Positions 45,480 through 54,521 are shown, counted from the stretch's first letter. The stretch: DNA of 64,000 bases from Frateuria_A sp051900425 (GCF_051900425.1 NZ_JBHZGK010000006.1:124001-188000); one strand, 5' to 3'. The notes: a model not told the origin generated them from the sequence alone. Numbers and translations are program-made.

Positions 45480-47309
45480 CTAGCCCAGGCGCTCCTGCAG
45501 ACAGGCCAGCACCTGGTCGGCCAGTTGCTCTGCACGTTGCCCTTCGGTGCGCAGGTGCAGCTCCGGCGCAACCGGCCGCTCATACGGCGAATCGATGCCC
45601 GTGAAGTTGCTGATCCGACCGGCACGCGCCTTGGCGTAGAGGCCCTTGGGATCCCGCTGCTCGCAGTCGGCCAGCGGCGTGTCCACGAACACCTCGACGA
45701 ACTCGCCCTCGCCGAAGCGCCCGCGCGCGAACTCGCGCTCGCCGGCGAAGGGCGAAATCACGCACACCAGCACCACCAACCCGGCATCGACCATCAGGTG
45801 CGCCACCTCGGCCACGCGGCGCACGTTCTCGACCCGGGACTCGGCAGTGAAACCCAGGTCGACATTCAGTCCGTGGCGAAGGTTGTCGCCGTCCAGCAGG
45901 TAGGTGTGGAAGCCCTGCGCGGCCAGCTTGCGTTCGACCAGGTTGGCGATGGTCGACTTGCCCGCGCCGGACAGTCCGGTGAACCACACGCAGACCGGCT
46001 GCTGGCCCTTGGCCAGCGCGCGCGAGGCCTTGTCCACGTCGGTATGCTGCCAATGGATGTTGGAAGCCCGCTGCAGCGCAAAGTCCAGCATCCCGCAGGC
46101 CATGGTGGCGTTGCTCTGGCGATCGATCAGCACGAAGCCGCCGAGCGTGCGGTTGTCGGCGTAGCGTTCGAACGCGACCGGACGATCGAGGTCGATGTTG
46201 CAGTAGCCGACTTCGTTGAGTTCCAGCCGTCGTGCCGCGAGGGGCGCCTGCGTGTTGACGTCGATCTTGTGCTTGATCGCGGTAACCCGTGCGTTGACGA
46301 TCGTGGTACCCAGCCGCAGCAGGTAGCTGCGATGGGGCAGCAACGGCGCGTCGCCGAACCAGATCAGGTGGCAGCCGAACTGGTCGGCCACCGGTGCCGG
46401 GTCCGCCGCCGACGCGATGACGTCGCCACGGCTGACGTCGAGCTCGCGATCCAGGCAGATCGTGACCGCCTGTCCGTCACCCGCCTCGGAAAGATCGGAC
46501 GACGGCCCGACGATGCGCTCGACTCGCGCGCGCTGGCCGCCGGGCTGCACCAGTACCTCCTCGCCCACCGCCACGCGTCCGCCGCGCACCGTGCCGGCGT
46601 AGCCGCGGAAATGCTGGTCCGGACGATTGACCCACTGCACAGGCAGGTGGAACCGGGGCGACGGCGCCACTTCGGCATCCAGTGTCTCGAGCAGTTCCAG
46701 CAGGCTGGGGCCCTGGTACCAGGGCATGCGCGTCGAACGCAGTCCCACGTTGTCGCCATCCGGGGCCACCACCGGCAACGCGTTGACCGATTCGATGCCC
46801 ATCGAGGTGGCCAGCGCATGGTAGGGCTCGGCGATGGCGGCATAGACGCCCGCATCCAGGCCGACCAGATCCATCTTGTTCACGGCCAGCACGACGCGAC
46901 GGATACCGAGCAACGCACAGATGTAGGTGTGCCGGCGCGTTTGTGCCAACAGCCCCTTGCGCGCGTCGACCAGCACCACCGCCAGGTCCACCTGCGAGGC
47001 GCCGGTGGCCATGTTGCGCGTGTACTGCTCGTGCCCCGGACAGTCGCCGACGACGAAGCTGCGCCTTGCCGTGTGGAAATAGCGCCAGGCAACGTCGATG
47101 GTGATGCCTTGCTCGCGCTCGGCGTCCAGTCCGTCGGTGACCAGCGCAAAATCCAGCGCCTCGCCGCCGCGCTTGCGGCTGTCGCGGCGCAGCGCGTCGA
47201 GCTGGTCGTCGGCGAGCATGCCGGCGTCGTAGAGCAGCCGGCCCAACAGCGTGCTCTTGCCGTCGTCCACGCTGCCGCAGGTAATGAAACGAAGCATGCC
47301 GGCGGCCAT
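45480..47309 (-). CDS. cysNC: Bifunctional sulfate adenylyltransferase subunit 1 / APS kinase
   Basis: A 609-residue fusion. The CysN part (about 1-420) is an EF-Tu-like GTPase: P-loop GSVDDGKSTLLGRL, DCPGHEQYTRNMATG (G3), NKMD (G4), and it drives ATP sulfurylase. The CysC part (about 430-609) is APS kinase, with its own P-loop WFTGLSGAGKSTIANL and DGDNLRHGLN. With CysD it turns sulfate and ATP into APS and then PAPS. Its ATG overlaps the cysD stop by one base, so the two are translationally coupled. No cysH, cysI or cysJ is present; a PAPS-type sulfotransferase-like gene stands divergently next to cysD. Confidence 0.96.
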   Translation of the reverse strand: MAAGMLRFITCGSVDDGKSTLLGRLLYDAGMLADDQLDALRRDSRKRGGEALDFALVTDGLDAEREQGITIDVAWRYFHTARRSFVVGDCPGHEQYTRNMATGASQVDLAVVLVDARKGLLAQTRRHTYICALLGIRRVVLAVNKMDLVGLDAGVYAAIAEPYHALATSMGIESVNALPVVAPDGDNVGLRSTRMPWYQGPSLLELLETLDAEVAPSPRFHLPVQWVNRPDQHFRGYAGTVRGGRVAVGEEVLVQPGGQRARVERIVGPSSDLSEAGDGQAVTICLDRELDVSRGDVIASAADPAPVADQFGCHLIWFGDAPLLPHRSYLLRLGTTIVNARVTAIKHKIDVNTQAPLAARRLELNEVGYCNIDLDRPVAFERYADNRTLGGFVLIDRQSNATMACGMLDFALQRASNIHWQHTDVDKASRALAKGQQPVCVWFTGLSGAGKSTIANLVERKLAAQGFHTYLLDGDNLRHGLNVDLGFTAESRVENVRRVAEVAHLMVDAGLVVLVCVISPFAGEREFARGRFGEGEFVEVFVDTPLADCEQRDPKGLYAKARAGRISNFTGIDSPYERPVAPELHLRTEGQRAEQLADQVLACLQERLG

Positions 47310-48211
47310 CAGAAATAGCCCTCCTGCTTCTTTTTCTCCATCGAGCTGGCGCCGTCGTGGTCGATGATCCGGCCCTGGCGCTCGGAGCTGCGCGAAGCGC
47401 GCATTTCCTCGATGATCGCGTCCAGCGAATCGGCGCTCGACTCGATCGCACCGGTGAGCGGATAACAGCCCAGCGTGCGGAAGCGTACGCGGCGCTGCTC
47501 GACGTTCTCGCCTTCGCGAAGGACGAACCGTTCGTCATCGACCATGATCAGCGCACCGTCGCGCTCGACGACCGGCCGTTCCCCGGCGAAGTACAGCGGC
47601 ACGACGTCGATCCGTTCGCGGCGGATGTATTCCCATACGTCCAGTTCGGTCCAGTTGGACAGCGGGAACACGCGCACGCTCTCACCCTGGCGGATCTGCG
47701 TGTTCCAGGTGTGCCAGAGCTCGGGGCGCTGCTGCTTGGGGTCCCAGCGGTGCTGCGCGCTGCGGAAGGAGAAGATGCGCTCCTTCGCGCGTGACTTCTC
47801 CTCGTCGCGCCGCGCGCCGCCGATCGCCGCATCGAACCGGTGCTGGTCCAGCGCTTGCCGGAGCGCCTGGGTCTTCATGACGTCGGTATGCACTGCCGCG
47901 CCGTGGGTCAGCGGCGAGATGCCCTGGCGCACGCCGTCCTGGTTGATGTGCACCAGCATCCGCACATCGCCCTGCGCCGCCACTCGGTCGCGGAAGGCGA
48001 TCATCTCGCGGAATTTCCAGGTGGTATCCACGTGCAGCAGCGGCACCGGCGGCGGCGCCGGCCGACTGGCCTTGCGCAGCAGGTGCAGCAGTACGGTGGA
48101 ATCCTTGCCGATGGAGTAAAGCATCACCGGGCGGCGGAAACAGGCGAACACTTCACGGAGGATCTGGATGCTTTCCGCTTCCAGATCGTCGAGGTGGGAA
48201 AGGCGCTGCAT
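47309..48211 (-). CDS. cysD: Sulfate adenylyltransferase subunit 2
   Basis: A 300-residue N-type ATP pyrophosphatase. SIGKDSTVLLHLLRKA holds the PP-loop, and DTTWKFREMIAFRD, GGARRDEEKSRAKERIFSFR and FPLSNWTELDVWEYI are CysD signatures. It ends in the usual SMEKKKQEGYF. It catalyses APS formation together with the CysN half of the next gene. ATG 48211 is chosen because MQRLSHLDDLEAESIQILRE is the normal start; the 32 codons upstream lie in the divergent promoter region. The gap to the sulfotransferase-like gene start is 140 bases. Confidence 0.96.
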   Translation of the reverse strand: MQRLSHLDDLEAESIQILREVFACFRRPVMLYSIGKDSTVLLHLLRKASRPAPPPVPLLHVDTTWKFREMIAFRDRVAAQGDVRMLVHINQDGVRQGISPLTHGAAVHTDVMKTQALRQALDQHRFDAAIGGARRDEEKSRAKERIFSFRSAQHRWDPKQQRPELWHTWNTQIRQGESVRVFPLSNWTELDVWEYIRRERIDVVPLYFAGERPVVERDGALIMVDDERFVLREGENVEQRRVRFRTLGCYPLTGAIESSADSLDAIIEEMRASRSSERQGRIIDHDGASSMEKKKQEGYF

Positions 48212-48351
48212 CAGACCGACATATCCTGGCCCGCGAGGCACGGGCGACGTGCCCAAATTAGCAGACTCACGCCAGCCTGCGTGATCGGCCCGCGCCGGGG
48301 AAACCACGCTGGAAGACGTACCATGGCCGCTTCGCCCAGCTAGGAACCATC

Positions 48352-49962
48352 ATGCCCGCATCCTGGCCCCGCCCCGAGCCACCAACCGACATGGCCACCC
48401 GCGTCGCGGGCCTGTCGGCGGAACAGCGCCAGCAGCTGGAGGGCGCGGCGCGGGCCATCCGCGACGGGGCCCTGGCGCCGGCGCAGCAGATGCTCGACGC
48501 CGTGCTGGCGCGTGCGCCGGGCCATCCCGAGGTCCTGCGCCTGCTCGGCATCCTGCACACCCGCGCCCGCCATTACGACGCCGCGCGCGAGGTGCTCGGC
48601 GATGCCCTGGGGCAGTGGCCAGACGATCCGCTGGCGCTTACCGACCTGGGCAACGCCGAGCAGGCGGCCGGCGACGTCGAGGCGGCACTCGCGCGCTGGC
48701 GGCAGGTGTGCGCGCTGGCGCCGGACTACCCGATGGGCTGGTTCAACCTGGGGCGCAACCTGCAGGTGCTCGGCGACACCGGGCCCGCGGTCGAGGCCCT
48801 GGAACACGCCTGCTCGCTCGAACCGGCCCTGCTCCCTGCCCACATACTGCTCGGCGATGCGCTCGTGCACCTGGGTCGGTTCGACGAAGCCGACCGTCGC
48901 TACCGCGCGGCCCTCGCGTTGCATCCGGCCTGCGGAGACGCCTGGCGCGGACTCGCCAACATGAAGACCCGGCCGCTCCCGGATGAGGACCGGAGCCAGC
49001 TCGTCGCCCTGCTCAAACGTACCGACCTGGCCGAACCCGATCGCATCGGCATGGGTTTCGCACTCGGCAAGGCCAGCGAGGACCACGGCCACTACGACGA
49101 AGCCTTCGCCGCCCTGAGCGACGCCAACGCGCGCCAGCGCCGGCTGGCTCCCTGGCAGGCCGGGGGCTTCCATGTGTTTGTCGAATCGGTCCTCGCCGCC
49201 GGTGCAAAGCTGCCGGCGCCGGTCGAGCCGGCGCTGGGCGAAGAGGCGATCTTCATCGTCGGCCTGCCGCGCTCGGGTTCCACGCTTTTCGAGCAGATCC
49301 TCGCCGCCCATCCGATGGTGGAGGGCGCCAGCGAGTTGCCCGACCTGGGCGAGGTGCTGGTGGAGGAGTCGACCCGCCGTGGCCAGCCGTTCCCGCGCTG
49401 GGTGCCGTCGGCCACCGCACAGGACTGGCAGCGCATGGGCCGGCGCTACCTCGAGCGCACCGCGCGCTGGCGCCGGCAGTGCCCGCGCTTCACCGACAAG
49501 CTGCCGGAGAATTGGCTGTATGCCGGCGTGCTTGGCGCGATGCTGCCTGGGGCGCGCATCGTCGACGTGCGACGCGACGCGCTGGAAGCCGGCTGGTCCT
49601 GCTTCAAGCAGCAGTTCTACCGGCTCCCCCACTTCGCATGCACGCTGAGCGACATCGCGGCCTACGTGCGCGATTACGAGGCGGCAATGGACCGATGGCA
49701 GAGCGCTGCGCCCGCGCGCATCCGCACCCAGCGCTATGAAGCACTGCTGGCCGACGCCGAGGGCGAAATCCGTGCCCTGCTCGCCTTCTGCGGCCTGCCC
49801 TTCGATGCCGCCTGCCTGGACTTCCACCAGGCCATGCGCGCGATCCGCACGCCCAGTGCCGCGCAGGTGCGCCAGCCGCTCAGCCGTGACACTGCCAGGG
49901 CCGGGCGCTACGGTCGCCTGCTCGACCCGCTGCGGTTCGGCCTGGGCCGGCCATTGGCGTAG
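48352..49962 (+). CDS. TPR-repeat sulfotransferase
   Basis: A 536-residue cytoplasmic protein. Residues ~20-235 form five to six TPR-like units (for example PDDPLALTDLGNAEQAAGDV and YPMGWFNLGRNLQVLGDT). Residues ~275-520 form a Sulfotransfer_3-type domain: IFIVGLPRSGSTLFEQIL is the 5'-phosphosulfate loop and RIVDVRRDALEAGWSCFKQQ the 3'-phosphate-binding region of PAPS-dependent sulfotransferases. The acceptor is unknown; TPR parts often bind peptide or protein partners. It is divergent from cysD-cysNC, which make PAPS. ATG 48391 (MATRVAGLS) is an alternative start. Confidence 0.88.
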   Translation: MPASWPRPEPPTDMATRVAGLSAEQRQQLEGAARAIRDGALAPAQQMLDAVLARAPGHPEVLRLLGILHTRARHYDAAREVLGDALGQWPDDPLALTDLGNAEQAAGDVEAALARWRQVCALAPDYPMGWFNLGRNLQVLGDTGPAVEALEHACSLEPALLPAHILLGDALVHLGRFDEADRRYRAALALHPACGDAWRGLANMKTRPLPDEDRSQLVALLKRTDLAEPDRIGMGFALGKASEDHGHYDEAFAALSDANARQRRLAPWQAGGFHVFVESVLAAGAKLPAPVEPALGEEAIFIVGLPRSGSTLFEQILAAHPMVEGASELPDLGEVLVEESTRRGQPFPRWVPSATAQDWQRMGRRYLERTARWRRQCPRFTDKLPENWLYAGVLGAMLPGARIVDVRRDALEAGWSCFKQQFYRLPHFACTLSDIAAYVRDYEAAMDRWQSAAPARIRTQRYEALLADAEGEIRALLAFCGLPFDAACLDFHQAMRAIRTPSAAQVRQPLSRDTARAGRYGRLLDPLRFGLGRPLA

Positions 49963-50041
49963 GCAGTGCTTGAGGGCAGGGCTTTTGCCCCGATCATCCA
50001 TGGGACGCCACCGTGAGCGGGCTCCTTAAGGTTCCTGGACC

Positions 50042-50824
50042 ATGACCACCCTGCCCAGCCTCTACATCTCCCACGGCTCGCCGATGACGGCGCTGCAGCC
50101 TGGTCCCGTGCGTGATCGCCTGGCCGAACTCGCCGCCGACCTGCCGCGCCCACAGGCCATCGTGATCGCCACTGCGCACTGGCTCAGCCCCGCGCCGCAG
50201 GTGGGCGGCGCAGCACAGCCGGACACGGTGCACGATTTCTTCGGCTTTCCCGCAGAGCTCTATCAGATCCGTTACCCCGCACCCGGCGCACCGGCGCTGG
50301 CCGAGCGTGTCCTGGCGCTGCTCACGCAGTCGGGCCTGGACGCAGCACTCGATCCGCAACACGGCCTGGACCACGGCGCCTGGGTGCCGCTGCGCCTGCT
50401 CTATCCCGAAGCCGACATCCCCGTCGTGCCCATCTCGGTCCAGCCCGGCCGCGATCCGTCCCATCACCTTGCAGTGGGTCGCGCGCTGGCTTCGTTGCGC
50501 GAGGAAGGCGTGCTGGTGATCGGTTCGGGCAGCATCACCCACAACCTGGGCGACCTGCGCATGGGCTACGGCGCGGAGCGCGAGGCGCCCTACGTGCGCC
50601 CGTTCATCGCCTGGGTGGAAGAGCGCCTGGCCGCGGGCGACGTCGACGCGCTGCTCGACTACCGCCGCCAGGCGCCCTTCGCCCAACGCGCCCACCCGAC
50701 CGACGAACACCTGCTGCCGCTGTTCGTGGCGCTCGGCGCCGCCGGCGCGCAACCGCGCGCCCAGCGCATCGAGGCCGGCATCGATTACGGCATCCTGGCG
50801 ATGGACATCTACCGCTTCGGTTGA
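50042..50824 (+). CDS. ygiD: 4,5-DOPA dioxygenase extradiol-type enzyme (LigB family)
   Basis: A 260-residue class III extradiol dioxygenase of the YgiD/DODA group. The metal-site and substrate residues fall in LYISHGSPMTAL, VIATAHWL, HDFFGFPAELYQIRYPAPG, and LDHGAWVPLRLLYP; the C-terminal IDYGILAMDIYRFG is also diagnostic. E. coli YgiD opens the ring of L-DOPA; the natural substrate in most bacteria is unknown. AGG precedes the ATG by about 8 bases. It follows the TPR-sulfotransferase gene in the same direction after 79 bases, but a shared role is not evident. Confidence 0.92.
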   Translation: MTTLPSLYISHGSPMTALQPGPVRDRLAELAADLPRPQAIVIATAHWLSPAPQVGGAAQPDTVHDFFGFPAELYQIRYPAPGAPALAERVLALLTQSGLDAALDPQHGLDHGAWVPLRLLYPEADIPVVPISVQPGRDPSHHLAVGRALASLREEGVLVIGSGSITHNLGDLRMGYGAEREAPYVRPFIAWVEERLAAGDVDALLDYRRQAPFAQRAHPTDEHLLPLFVALGAAGAQPRAQRIEAGIDYGILAMDIYRFG

Positions 50825-50848
50825 GGGACTCCCTCACAGTGCCGACCA

Positions 50849-51058
50849 TCAGCGGAGGATCGAGCAGCAGTAGGTGCAGGTGCCCGGCGTCGCGAAGGTC
50901 ACCGCGCAGGTTTCGCGGTTGTCCTGCGCAGCGACGTCAACGTGCCGACTCCCCCAACGAGTCGAGCGCGCAGGAACGCGCTCCGTCGCCGGGTCGGACC
51001 TAACGAGGCGCAGCTTCGCCAGTTCGTGCGTGCGTTCCGCGAGGGCGCACCGCTGCGC
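50849..51058 (-). other. Open frame without start codon, Cys-rich C-terminus (possible gene fragment)
   Basis: Between the dioxygenase and YkgJ genes, a minus-strand frame is open for 69 codons from a TGA at 51059-51061 to a TGA at 50849-50851. It has no ATG, and only internal GTG or TTG. Its end reads NRETCAVTFATPGTCTYCCS followed by ILR, with four Cys. No ribosome site is visible. It may be the decayed 3' end of a gene, a short Cys-rich peptide, or chance. Confidence 0.2.
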
Positions 51059-51065
51059 TCAGGTC

Positions 51066-51452
51066 TCAGGCGCTCTGCGGCAACGGCGGCGCGCTGTCGT
51101 TCGAGGGGTCGAGCCAGTCTTCGGGCGTCAGCGGGCGCAGGCCGTGGGCGATGCGGCCCTTGTCGCACTGCAGGCTGTGCCGGCCGAACTCCCACGACGG
51201 CTCGACCTCGCGGCAGACCGAGGGCTTGATCGGATGGATGCCGCAGTAGGCCGCCTCGCCGATCGTCCCCTGCAGCGCCACGCAGCGCGGCTGCCTGGAC
51301 TGCGTTCCACGCATCACCACGCGGTGAGGGTCGAGTTTCTCGGTCATGTCCACCGGCACCGTTCCGCCCAGGAAGGGATCGGTTTCGGACCAGTGGAAGG
51401 CGATGCGGAAAAAGGCGCAGCAGGCGCCGCAGCTCAGGCAGGGATGGGCCAT
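51066..51452 (-). CDS. YkgJ-family cysteine-cluster protein
   Basis: A 128-residue protein of the zinc/iron-chelating YkgJ (UPF0153) family. The cluster residues are in MAHPCLSCGACCAFFRI at the start, CVALQGTIGEAAYCGIHPIK in the middle and SVCREVE with LQCDKGR later: eight or more Cys in the usual C-x2-C-x2-CC...C...C...C arrangement. The family probably binds a metal or Fe-S centre; biochemical function is unknown. Its gene is minus strand, downstream of the YpfJ gene. Confidence 0.9.
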   Translation of the reverse strand: MAHPCLSCGACCAFFRIAFHWSETDPFLGGTVPVDMTEKLDPHRVVMRGTQSRQPRCVALQGTIGEAAYCGIHPIKPSVCREVEPSWEFGRHSLQCDKGRIAHGLRPLTPEDWLDPSNDSAPPLPQSA

Positions 51453-51539
51453 GGGACGTACGCAAGGCGCACCCCCTGGCGCGCAGCGGGCGGATTCTAG
51501 GGCGTGGCGGGGGTGCCGCGGAAGATGGGATGCGGCACC

Positions 51540-52406
51540 TCAGATATCCCCGGAGAACGTGTCGCAACTGGACGCCTGCCCGCTCTCCAGGCCCGTCTTG
51601 AACCACTTCACCCGCTGCGCGGAGGTGCCATGGGTGAACGAATCGGGCACCACGGTGCCCTGGGTTTCGCGCTGCAGCGTGTCGTCGCCGATCTTGCTGG
51701 CGGCGTTCAGCGCTTCCTCCACGTCACCGGCCTCCAGCCACTGCAGGCGCTGCTCGCTGCGGTTGGCCCAGACGCCGGCGAAGCAGTCGGCCTGCAGTTC
51801 CTGGCGCACCGAAAGGCCGTTGGCGCCCTCCATCGGCGCGCCCCGCTCCCGCGCCTGTTGCACCTGATCGAACACGCCCAGAAGTTTCTGCACGTGGTGA
51901 CCCACCTCGTGCGCGATCACGTACGCCCGCGCGAAGTCGCCGGCCGCGCCGAAGCGGTCCTGCAGCTCCCGGAAGAAGGACAGGTCGAGATAGACCTTCT
52001 GGTCACCCGGGCAATAGAACGGCCCCACCGCTGTGGAGGCCAGGCCGCAGGCGGTGCGCACGCCGCCGCTGAACAGGTCGAGCGTCGGGTCGACGTACTG
52101 GCGCCCGTTGGCGGCGAAGATGTCGCCCCAGGTCTTCTCCGTGGAACCCAGGATCGCGCTGACGAAGTCGCGTTGCTGCGGGTCGACCTGGGCCGGTTCG
52201 CTCACCTGCGACGTCGTCGGGCCAGCCTGCCCGCCCTGGTCGAGCAGCGCGGTCGGGTCCTTGAAGAACACCCAGCCCAGGATGGCCAGCACAATCAGGC
52301 CACCGATGCCCATCCCGCGACCACCACCGAAGCCGAACCCGCCGCCGCCACCGCGACCGCTGTCGATCTCCACGTTCCGGCTGCGCTCGCCCTTCTGCCA
52401 GTCCAT
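51540..52406 (-). CDS. ypfJ: YpfJ-family putative neutral zinc metallopeptidase
   Basis: A 288-residue membrane-anchored protein. A Gly-rich segment (GRGGGGGFGFGGGRGMG) precedes one membrane helix (GIGGLIVLAILGWVFF, about 33-48). The periplasmic domain has VIAHEVGHHVQ, a canonical HEXXH zinc site, and the downstream Glu-containing LSVRQELQADCFAGVWA that supplies the third ligand. YFCPGDQKVYLDLSFF and GDDTLQRETQGTVVPDSFTHG complete the family signature. Despite the name, peptidase activity in the family is not firmly shown. Start 52406 gives MDWQKGERSRNVE, as in relatives. Confidence 0.92.
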   Translation of the reverse strand: MDWQKGERSRNVEIDSGRGGGGGFGFGGGRGMGIGGLIVLAILGWVFFKDPTALLDQGGQAGPTTSQVSEPAQVDPQQRDFVSAILGSTEKTWGDIFAANGRQYVDPTLDLFSGGVRTACGLASTAVGPFYCPGDQKVYLDLSFFRELQDRFGAAGDFARAYVIAHEVGHHVQKLLGVFDQVQQARERGAPMEGANGLSVRQELQADCFAGVWANRSEQRLQWLEAGDVEEALNAASKIGDDTLQRETQGTVVPDSFTHGTSAQRVKWFKTGLESGQASSCDTFSGDI

Positions 52407-52519
52407 GCCGTCCGCCTCGCCATGCGCCGCAGCGCGGTGCGGCCAGCATAAGCAGCCGCGCGTCTCCCGCGCGTGGAGGTTGCCGCTACAGTAGGCCACC
52501 GTTCAACTGCCCGACCTCC

Positions 52520-52915
52520 ATGAAAGAACACCTGCCCGCCCTGGTCACCCTGCTCGCCGTCCTGTTGATGTTCGGCACCGCCTTCGCGGTCGGCCGCGCC
52601 CGCGGCCGCTATCAGATCCACGCACCGGCGACCAGCGGCCATCCGGCATTCGAGCGGGCCTTCCGCGTGCAGATGAACACGCTCGAGGCAGCGCTGCTGT
52701 TCCTTCCCACGCTGTGGCTGGCCACCCACTACGGCTTCGCGTTCTGGGCGGGCATAGCCGGGCTGGTCTGGCTTGCCGCGCGGACGTGGTACGCCGTGGC
52801 CTACCTCCGGGAAGCCGCCCGGCGCGGCGGCGGCTTCGTGCTCGGCATGGCCGCCTGGGCGGCCACGTTGCTCATGGCAGTGACCGGCGTGGGCCGCGCG
52901 ATGCTGGCCGGCTGA
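52520..52915 (+). CDS. MAPEG-family membrane protein
   Basis: A 131-residue four-helix membrane protein of the MAPEG (membrane-associated eicosanoid/glutathione metabolism) family. Helices lie at about 8-24, 55-75, 78-97 and 108-128. The signature FRVQMNTLEAALLFLPTLWL, with the conserved N-x-x-E in helix 2, is clear, as is ARTWYAVAYLREAARRG. Some members conjugate glutathione; activity here is unknown. It is divergent from the YpfJ gene. Confidence 0.85.
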   Translation: MKEHLPALVTLLAVLLMFGTAFAVGRARGRYQIHAPATSGHPAFERAFRVQMNTLEAALLFLPTLWLATHYGFAFWAGIAGLVWLAARTWYAVAYLREAARRGGGFVLGMAAWAATLLMAVTGVGRAMLAG

Positions 52916-53008
52916 ACCCGCCGGGATTGCGCGACGCCGACCCACGCCGCTAGCGTGGGCGATCGGGCCGCGCACGTCCGCCCCTCCCACGCAGGTTGCT
53001 TCCGGCTG

Positions 53009-53806
53009 ATGCCCTCCCGTCCGCTCCACCCCACGCTGCACGACGCGCGGCTGCCGCACCTGGGCAGCGCGATCGGCATGATCGTTCTCTATTTCGCACT
53101 GCAATTCCTGGCCAGCGGCCTGGTCGGGATCGGACTGGGCTTTGCCCTGGGCGTGTCCGGTGCCCCGGCGTCCGGCATGGCCGCCCGGATCAAGGCGGTG
53201 CTGGCCCAGCCGGATACCAACGCGCTGATGGTGATCCTGACCCTGCTGCTGGCTGCCAGCGTGACCATCGTGCTGGTGCGCCGGCTGTGGCCGGCGGCAT
53301 GGTCGCACGGCGCACCGCCCGGCCTGGGCCTGACCCGGCCCGGTCGCCCCCTTTTCTACCTCGCCGCGGTGTTGCTCGGCCTGGCCCTGCCGATCGCCGG
53401 CGGCTGGTTGACCCGCTGGATGGCGCACGGCCACCAGGTGACCCAGGACGTCAAGCAGATCGGCGGCGCCGCTTCGCTGGCGCTGCGCCTGCCGCTGGCC
53501 CTGGTCGTCGTCACCCTGGGACCGCTGGTCGAGGAACTGCTTTTCCGCGGCGCTCTGCTATCGGCGCTGCTGCGACGCATGCACGCCGGCTGGGCGATCG
53601 CCATCAGCTCCCTGTTGTTCGCTTGCGTGCACCTGCCAGACCTGGGCTTCCTCTGGTACGCAGTGCCCAACCTCGCGCTTCTCGCGGCGGCGCTGGCCTG
53701 GCTGCGGCTGCGATCGGGCTCGCTGTGGCCGGCGGTGGTCGCCCACGGCGTGAACAACCTGTTGGCGGTGGTCGCCTGGTTCGTGACGTCCTCGGGCCTC
53801 CACTGA
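53009..53806 (+). CDS. CPBP-family intramembrane metalloprotease
   Basis: A 265-residue membrane protein with about seven to eight helices. The CPBP (Abi/CAAX protease) motifs are intact: motif 1 EELLFRGAL (Glu-Glu...Arg), motif 2 FACVHLPD (His) and motif 3 VVAHGVNNLL (His and Asn). Prokaryotic members process or protect peptides such as bacteriocins, or modify prenyl-like proteins; no substrate is apparent. ATG 53009 is preferred over the GTG at 52955, which would add a poorly conserved 18-residue leader, though its ribosome site is weak. Confidence 0.88.
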   Translation: MPSRPLHPTLHDARLPHLGSAIGMIVLYFALQFLASGLVGIGLGFALGVSGAPASGMAARIKAVLAQPDTNALMVILTLLLAASVTIVLVRRLWPAAWSHGAPPGLGLTRPGRPLFYLAAVLLGLALPIAGGWLTRWMAHGHQVTQDVKQIGGAASLALRLPLALVVVTLGPLVEELLFRGALLSALLRRMHAGWAIAISSLLFACVHLPDLGFLWYAVPNLALLAAALAWLRLRSGSLWPAVVAHGVNNLLAVVAWFVTSSGLH

Positions 53807-53915
53807 CGCATCGGCGATCCCTGTCCCCGCTGTAGGCGATCGTCCATTGCGGCTTTGTCGCGGCATGGCCTAGATTCGATCCTCCCCTCTACCGCATCGA
53901 GCAGGACGCCCGATC

Positions 53916-54521
53916 ATGCGAAACGCCCGCCTTGCCTCCCGCGCCTTGCTGATCCTTCTCGCATCGACAGGATGTCTATCCGCCATGGCATTTCCTTCCG
54001 ATACCTCGACCAGACATCCAGCGACGAATCAGTTTCCGCTGAAGTTCAAGCGGCATGATTTTCGCGCGTATTGTTACAACACGATCGGGTGTGAGGTGAT
54101 CTACGCCGACAACAACTTCACCCGGCGTTACTACGGTGACAAGGTCGCGCCGCCGCCGCGCTCTGCTGATTACCGGAACACCTGGGGGCTCGCGAGTTAC
54201 ATCGGAATACCCAACTTCCCGCCGCCTGCAGAAGTGAAGTGGAAATCGCTGGATGGCGCCGCTCACGAGGCTTCAGTTGATATCGGCGCTATTTTCAAGG
54301 ACGAACTGATTCGCTATTCGGTCCCGAACGACCAGATCGTCGAGGGCTTGTATCCGGGCCCTGGTCCTGCAGGCGAACCCAGCATCTTCCTGGAAGTGAA
54401 CGATCGGACCATCAACGTTTTCATGAAGGCATTCATACCTACCAAGAAAGAACAGGAACCCGGCAACAAGTACAGCAATTTCCGGGAAGACCTGATCCTT
54501 GCTTGGACCCGCACCTACTGA
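53916..54521 (+). CDS. Putative immunity lipoprotein of a lipase-effector pair (DUF3304-like)
   Basis: A 201-residue protein. Residues 1-20 form a lipoprotein-type signal (LLILLASTGC), with the predicted lipidated Cys near residue 20. The mature part (HDFRAYCYNTIGCEVIYADN ... WKSLDGAAHEASVDIGAIF) is beta-rich. Its size, export and position 18 bases before a Tle1-like lipase gene match immunity lipoproteins that protect the periplasm from phospholipase effectors. The family link to DUF3304 is tentative. Base composition is visibly lower in GC than the neighbours (about half GC near 54000-54100), which suggests transfer. Confidence 0.62.
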   Translation: MRNARLASRALLILLASTGCLSAMAFPSDTSTRHPATNQFPLKFKRHDFRAYCYNTIGCEVIYADNNFTRRYYGDKVAPPPRSADYRNTWGLASYIGIPNFPPPAEVKWKSLDGAAHEASVDIGAIFKDELIRYSVPNDQIVEGLYPGPGPAGEPSIFLEVNDRTINVFMKAFIPTKKEQEPGNKYSNFREDLILAWTRTY

